From DATBIS01 sp036556805 (lineage in GTDB: Bacteria > Actinomycetota > UBA4738 > HRBIN12): a stretch of DNA of 64,000 nucleotides. Location: NCBI GenBank assembly GCA_036556805.1, contig DATBIS010000026.1, forward strand, positions 1-64,000, given 5' to 3'. This document shows positions 60,412 through 64,000 of the stretch, piece after piece. Numbering within the stretch: position 1 is the stretch's first letter; each line of letters begins with the position of its first letter. Below the pieces are notes generated by a model, which searched no databases, had not been told where the DNA came from, and saw only the letters and a list, made by a program, of their open reading frames with translations. Made by a program: the position numbers and the translations under genes.

Positions 60412-60759
60412 ATGGACGTTCGCACGACCGACCCGATCACCGTGACGCCGGCCGCGTCCGCGAAGATCCGCTCGCTCTCGGTACGCGAGGGCCGCGCGGA
60501 GGCACTGCTGCGCGTGCGGGTCACGGCCGGTGGCTGCTCTGGCTTCCGCTACGAGCTCTCGTTCGAAGACGCCCCCGCAGACGACGACCACGTCGTCCCC
60601 GGCGCCGACGGCGTGCGCGTGCTCGTGGACGAGCGGAGCGCCCCGATCGTCGAGGGGTCGACCCTCGACTTCGTCGACGCGATGCTCGGCGGCGGCCTCA
60701 AGATGCTGAACCCGCGCGCCACTCACGAGTGCGCGTGCGGCGACTCGTTCGCGATCTGA
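60412..60759 (+). CDS. IscA/ErpA-type Fe-S cluster carrier
   Basis: 115 residues of the HesB/IscA fold: VTPAASAKIRSL at the start, GGCSGFRYEL (first Cys) and C-terminal CACGDSF (C-x-C-G-x-S-F) supply the three cysteines that hold the cluster. It passes Fe-S clusters to client proteins, of which several are encoded in this window. ATG 60412 is preferred; ATG 60400 is in frame. Confidence 0.92.
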   Translation: MDVRTTDPITVTPAASAKIRSLSVREGRAEALLRVRVTAGGCSGFRYELSFEDAPADDDHVVPGADGVRVLVDERSAPIVEGSTLDFVDAMLGGGLKMLNPRATHECACGDSFAI

Positions 60760-60771
60760 GCCGGCTCCTCC

Positions 60772-61266
60772 TCAGCTCCAGAAGTCGATCTGCGGCAGTC
60801 CGCGCGCCCCGAGCGTCTCGTTGAGCTCGGCGGAGTGATACACGTCGTGGCTGAACATCCGCAACAGGACCCAACCGCGCCGGTGCACCCGGCCCCAGCG
60901 ACGGATCTCCTCGTCGACAATCTCGAGGGTCCATCGGTCCAGACAGCCCTCCACGATGCGGAACGTCGAGTCCAGCGCCTCGGCAAGCTGCTCGGCGTTC
61001 AACACGTGCTCGAGGTCGTCGTCCCCCGGGCAGTCGAAGCCCGCGTTCGTGAACCGCGTGGTCTCGGCGCCCGGCTCGCCCGCGAAGTCGCAGAGCCAGA
61101 ACACGCGCTGGCAGGCCAGGTGGCCGATCGTGGCCCAGAGCGGCCATCGGTCGGGTGAGGGCTGCATCGCGAGCTGCTCGTCGGTCATGCCCGCGACGAC
61201 GTCGCGCAGGCTCCGGTTGAAGTCGGGCCACACGCTGAAGGCGGGCCGGATCGTGGCGTCGGTCAC
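60772..61266 (-). CDS. DinB-like four-helix bundle protein
   Basis: 164 residues of the DinB/YfiT superfamily. TIGHLACQRVFWL and FSHDVYHSAELNE provide the three histidines of the metal site. Members include thiol-dependent transferases using bacillithiol or mycothiol, but many have no known function. GTG start at 61266. Confidence 0.82.
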   Translation of the reverse strand: MTDATIRPAFSVWPDFNRSLRDVVAGMTDEQLAMQPSPDRWPLWATIGHLACQRVFWLCDFAGEPGAETTRFTNAGFDCPGDDDLEHVLNAEQLAEALDSTFRIVEGCLDRWTLEIVDEEIRRWGRVHRRGWVLLRMFSHDVYHSAELNETLGARGLPQIDFWS

Positions 61267-61313
61267 GAGCCCACGCTACCGCCCGGGGACGGCACCGACC
61301 CGACAACGCACAA

Positions 61314-61347
61314 CCGCCGCCGGCTCGCGGGCCCGAGCCGGCGGCGG
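61314..61347 (-). terminator. Strong GC hairpin after the cupredoxin gene
   Basis: CCGCCGCCGGCTCG and CGAGCCGGCGGCGG form a perfect 14-bp stem with a 6-base loop, 17 bases after the stop of the minus-strand cupredoxin. It is followed on that strand by a modestly U-rich stretch, not a clear U-run. It is probably its transcription terminator. Confidence 0.6.
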
Positions 61348-61364
61348 CCGAGGGCGCCCTGCGC

Positions 61365-61727
61365 CTAGGAGACCGTGATGGTCCCCTTCATCTGATCCGG
61401 GTGGTATTCGCAGTGCCAGCCGATGCCATCGGTCAAGTTGATCGTGACCGTCGCGCTCTCACCGGCTTCGACGTCCTGGCCCACGCTGTCGTCGTCGAGC
61501 GTGAAGCTGTGCTCGACGGCGCCGTCGTTCGTGAGCGCGATCGTCACGTCCTGACCCGACGGGACCGTGAGCGTCGTTGGGCTGAACGAGAAGTCGGCCA
61601 TCGTGACGGTCTGATCGGCGCTCCCTCCGCCCTCCGGGGTCGAACCGCTCTCGTCGCTGCTACAGGCGGACATCAAGACCACGAGCGCGAACAACGCGGC
61701 GCCCGCGCCAAGGCTCCGTCGGCGCAT
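61365..61727 (-). CDS. Cupredoxin lipoprotein
   Basis: 120 residues. The signal sequence ends in the lipobox LMSAC; the mature protein has an acidic/Ser/Gly linker and one cupredoxin domain with ligands His (VEHSF) and Cys, His, Met in HCEYHPDQM. It is probably an outer-face blue copper protein. ATG 61727 follows AGGGAGGGAGC. It is divergent from the FrhB-like gene, and lgt in this window would lipidate it. Confidence 0.88.
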   Translation of the reverse strand: MRRRSLGAGAALFALVVLMSACSSDESGSTPEGGGSADQTVTMADFSFSPTTLTVPSGQDVTIALTNDGAVEHSFTLDDDSVGQDVEAGESATVTINLTDGIGWHCEYHPDQMKGTITVS

Positions 61728-61785
61728 GCTCCCTCCCTCTTCCGGTTCGAGTTCGGAGGTAGTACGGGCGGACCCGCGAAACGGC

Positions 61786-61816
61786 TTGCACCGACGAGAG
61801 CGGCCGCTCCTATACT
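61786..61816 (+). promoter_or_regulatory. Promoter of the FrhB-like gene, probably leaderless
   Basis: A near-consensus -10 box TATACT (61811-61816) with a TTGCAC element (61786-61791) 19 bases before it. Transcription would start 6-8 bases after the -10 box, at or next to the ATG at 61825, so the mRNA probably has no leader, which is common in Actinomycetota. Confidence 0.6.
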
Positions 61817-61824
61817 CGGCGGGC

Positions 61825-62952
61825 ATGCCGTCTTCGGCCGACAAGACCCAGTGGCGCGAGCTCTACCACGAGGTGGTCATGACCGGCCTCTGCACCGGCT
61901 GCACCGCCTGCATCGTCTCCTGCCCGTTCCACGTGCTCGGGTACGAGAACGACCTGCCGGTGCAGCTGCAGGAGGACGGCCCCGACGTGTGCCTGCACGG
62001 GGACAAGGGCTGCGACATCTGCACGCGCGCGTGCCCGCGCTTCCGCGAGTGGGAGGGCGAGATCGACGAGACGCTCTTCGGCCACACGCGCAAGCCGGAG
62101 GAGCTGATCGGCTCCTACCGCGACATCGTGCTCGCGCGGGCCACCGACGCCGAAGCCCTCGCCCAGGGTCAGGACGGCGGCGTGGTGTCGGCCCTGCTCC
62201 TGTGGGGTCTGCGAACCGGAGAGATCGACGGCGCGTGCACGTCGAAGCTCTCCGACGAGCGGCCGTGGGACGCCGAGCCCACGGTCGTCACCGACGCCGC
62301 CGGCGTGCTCGCGACCGCGGGGTCCCGGTACACCTACTCGGCGAACCCGCTCGCGTTGTTGAAGGCCGCCGAGATGGGCCTGTCGAAGGTCGCGCTCGTC
62401 GGCATGAGCTGTCAGGCGAGCGTCACCGGTGCACTGGAGTCGCGGCGCGTGAACAAGTGGCGGCGCAAGATCGCCTGGACGTTCGGCCTGCTCTGCTCGA
62501 AGTCGTTCACGTACGACGGGCTGATGGTCGAGATCGCGCAGAACCAGATGGGCCTCGCGCTCGACGACCTCGTCCGCGTGAACGTGAAGGGAAAGCTGCT
62601 CTTCTACACGCGCAACGGCGACGAGCACGTGTACTCGCTGAAGAAGGCCCACGAGTTCACGCGCCCCGGCTGCCTCCACTGCCCGGACTTCGCCGCCGAG
62701 CACGCCGACATCTCCTTCGGCGGGCTCGGACAGTCCGACGGCTGGTCGCTCACGATCATCCGGACCGAACGGGGGCAGGATCTCTGGCAACGCGCGGTCG
62801 CCGACGGCATCGTCGAGTGGCGGCCCGGCTCCGAAGATCCCGACGCGGTCGCGCTGATGTTCAAGCTCGCCGGCAGGTCGCGCGAGCGCTGGCCGATACA
62901 GGACGGTGCGGCCGCTCACCCGGGGCCCGGCGTGGTCCCCGATCCAGCCTAG
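61825..62952 (+). CDS. FrhB-like F420/Fe-S oxidoreductase subunit
   Basis: 375 residues of the coenzyme F420 hydrogenase/dehydrogenase beta subunit family. Two N-terminal ferredoxin-like clusters (GLCTGCTACIVSCP and CDICTRACP), a central nucleotide/flavin-binding domain with GQDGGVVSALL and MSCQAS, and a C-terminal CLHCPDFAAEHADISFGG cluster are present. It should reduce or oxidise F420 with electrons from Fe-S clusters; the partner is not in the window. ATG 61825. Confidence 0.88.
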   Translation: MPSSADKTQWRELYHEVVMTGLCTGCTACIVSCPFHVLGYENDLPVQLQEDGPDVCLHGDKGCDICTRACPRFREWEGEIDETLFGHTRKPEELIGSYRDIVLARATDAEALAQGQDGGVVSALLLWGLRTGEIDGACTSKLSDERPWDAEPTVVTDAAGVLATAGSRYTYSANPLALLKAAEMGLSKVALVGMSCQASVTGALESRRVNKWRRKIAWTFGLLCSKSFTYDGLMVEIAQNQMGLALDDLVRVNVKGKLLFYTRNGDEHVYSLKKAHEFTRPGCLHCPDFAAEHADISFGGLGQSDGWSLTIIRTERGQDLWQRAVADGIVEWRPGSEDPDAVALMFKLAGRSRERWPIQDGAAAHPGPGVVPDPA

Positions 62953-63020
62953 GCGGCCACGCGAAAGAAGCTGCGCTCCAACGCTTCTCGGCGTGGGCTC
63001 AGCATGAGACGTGAGCCGCC
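62952..63020 (+). other. Candidate structured RNA or terminator before the GAF-PAS gene
   Basis: CCACGC/GCGTGG (62957-62962 with 62991-62996) encloses AGAAGC/GCTTCT (62966-62971 with 62983-62988). A second hairpin GGCTCA/TGAGCC (62996-63001 with 63012-63017) follows and GGC/GCC can close the base. It lies between the FrhB-like stop and the sensor start. It may be a terminator or a leader element. It matches no riboswitch that I can name. Confidence 0.35.
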
Positions 63021-63088
63021 GATAACCGGTAACGACGACCCCCTCACGGGCCGTGCGTTGGCGCGCGCCCGGAGGAAGGAGACACGAC

Positions 63089-64000
63089 ATGGCGGACACG
63101 GCGAACCTGGGGGCCCCGGCCCTGATTCGTCGTGACGCGATCCTCGACGCGCTCGCCTTCGCCGCGGAGCAGCTGCTGCTCGCGCCGGATTGGACCGACG
63201 TCGTGCACGAGGTCCTCGGACGGCTCGGCCGGGCCGCCGGCGTGGCGCGGGCGTACGTCGTGGAAACCACCACCGATGCCTCGGGGTCTCCCCTAGCGCG
63301 GTGGGTGGACGAATGGACCCATCCCGGCGTCCCGCGGGTGACCGACGATCCCGAGTTCGGGGCCGCCCCCTGGATCGACTCGGGCTTCGGGCGGTGGGCG
63401 GAGGTCCTTCGTGGCGGCGGTCTCGTGATGGGGTCGATCGGCGACTTTCCCGAGTCCGAGCGCGTCGCGCTCGGACGGCACCAGGTGCGTTCGCTCGCCT
63501 CGATCCCGATCATGGTCGACGGCGCGTGGTGGGGCTCCGTGGGGTTCGACGACTGCTGGGGCGAACGGGACTGGTCCGGCCCCGACGTCGACGCGCTCCG
63601 CGCGGCGGCGAGCCTGCTCGGCGCCGCGATCCATCGCCGGCGGACCGACCGACACGCGAGCGACGCGGAGACTCGCTATCGCGACGTGATCGACCACATC
63701 CCCGCCGTCACGTACACCGATCTCCCCGGCGACCACGGCGCCGTGATCGGCTTCATCAGCCGCCAGATCGAGGACCTGCTCGGATACCCCGCCGAGCGGT
63801 TTCGCGGCGACCCCGACTTCTGGTTCTCGCTCATTCACCCCGACGATCACGACCGGATCGACGAGGCCGCGCGGCTCGCCGGGCGGACCCATGGGCGGTT
63901 CGACGCCGAGTACCGAATGACGGCCGCCGACGGGCGCGTCGTCTGGGTGCACGACACGTCCGAGCCCATCCTCGACGCGGCGGGCGACATCCGGCACTGG
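63089..64000 (+). CDS. GAF-PAS sensor protein, 3' end cut by window
   Basis: 304 codons are visible and the frame is open to the window end. Residues about 15-190 form a GAF-like domain (DWTDVVHEVLGRLGRAAGVARAYVVE to SIPIMVDGAWWGSVGFDDC). Residues about 200-304 begin a PAS_3-type domain (YRDVIDHIPAVTYTD, LLGYPAERF, IHPDDHDRIDEA, YRMTAADGRVVWVHD). An output domain (kinase, GGDEF or other) is presumably beyond the window. The ATG at 63089 follows GGAGGAAGGA. Confidence 0.82.
   Translation, partial: MADTANLGAPALIRRDAILDALAFAAEQLLLAPDWTDVVHEVLGRLGRAAGVARAYVVETTTDASGSPLARWVDEWTHPGVPRVTDDPEFGAAPWIDSGFGRWAEVLRGGGLVMGSIGDFPESERVALGRHQVRSLASIPIMVDGAWWGSVGFDDCWGERDWSGPDVDALRAAASLLGAAIHRRRTDRHASDAETRYRDVIDHIPAVTYTDLPGDHGAVIGFISRQIEDLLGYPAERFRGDPDFWFSLIHPDDHDRIDEAARLAGRTHGRFDAEYRMTAADGRVVWVHDTSEPILDAAGDIRHW

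Noticed and set aside
62952..63020. A cyclic di-GMP (GEMM) riboswitch before the sensor gene
   Set aside because: The conserved GEMM core segments are not present in order; only generic hairpins are visible.
1..64000. Mobile elements, prophage, tRNA or rRNA genes, secondary-metabolite or defence clusters
   Set aside because: No transposase, integrase, terminal repeat, tRNA cloverleaf, rRNA segment, large synthase, or restriction/CRISPR gene could be recognised on either strand.

Overview
The window is about 70% G+C and densely coded. Genes run on both strands in short operons with many GTG starts and many 4-bp ATGA/GTGA stop-start overlaps. F420-linked proteins (a luciferase-like oxidoreductase and an FrhB-type protein), an IclR regulator beside glycerol genes, a small AT-hook zinc protein and an NfeD/slipin pair point to an Actinomycetota genome, probably a little-studied lineage. 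This placement is inferred from gene content. No tRNA, rRNA, CRISPR array, insertion sequence, phage gene or integrase was seen, and no gene-free stretch exceeds about 300 bases.

Layout. 1-3215: TldD/TldE protease pair and a CBS-domain protein. 3220-9572 (minus): a run from a DhaL-like protein and an IclR regulator through an EamA transporter, an FMN 2-hydroxyacid dehydrogenase, a PHP phosphoesterase and a HAD hydrolase to a type II NADH dehydrogenase. 9763-19200 (plus): a large glycerol island (glpF, dhaK, dhaL, glpK, a tiny repeat protein, a GlpA-type flavoprotein, SdhB/C/D-like subunits, and a DhaM-HPr-EI fusion). 19217-22169: pgsA, an epimerase, glpX and a zinc/AT-hook protein. 22166-24734 (minus): winged helix, LLM oxidoreductase, sugar nucleotidyltransferase. 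24778-30886: two ECF sigma/anti-sigma modules around an NfeD-slipin pair, then a cupredoxin. 30873-39596: pilT, a COG2345 (SufR-type) regulator divergent from mrp, lgt, PAP2, a four-gene coupled membrane/FMN cluster, a methyltransferase. 39647-42650: a frameshifted small gene, PIG-L deacetylase, leucyl aminopeptidase, cupin. 42651-44130: a CytX transporter under a TPP riboswitch. 44712-50418: histidine utilisation (hutI, hutH, hutU) with peptidase E and a GNAT enzyme. 50478-52671: convergent EAL and GGDEF response regulators. 52825-56159: reverse transsulfuration genes (cbs, DUF429, cgl). 56163-64000: VOC protein, PQQ-type sugar dehydrogenase, DUF4177, CoA-binding, NUDIX, M20 peptidase, IscA-type carrier, DinB, cupredoxin lipoprotein, FrhB-like protein, and a GAF-PAS sensor cut by the window end.

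The most notable system is the glycerol island. Glycerol enters through GlpF and is phosphorylated by GlpK. Glycerol-3-phosphate is then probably oxidised by a GlpA-type subunit that has lost its usual C-terminal domain and sits directly before an SdhB-like Fe-S protein and two SdhC/SdhD-like membrane anchors. This looks like a complex II chassis re-purposed as a glycerol-3-phosphate:quinone oxidoreductase. A parallel route uses PEP-dependent dihydroxyacetone kinase (DhaK, DhaL), with the whole phosphorelay (EIIA, HPr and full-length Enzyme I) fused in one 822-residue protein. A second DhaL and the IclR regulator lie divergently across an intergenic region with a clean palindromic operator candidate.
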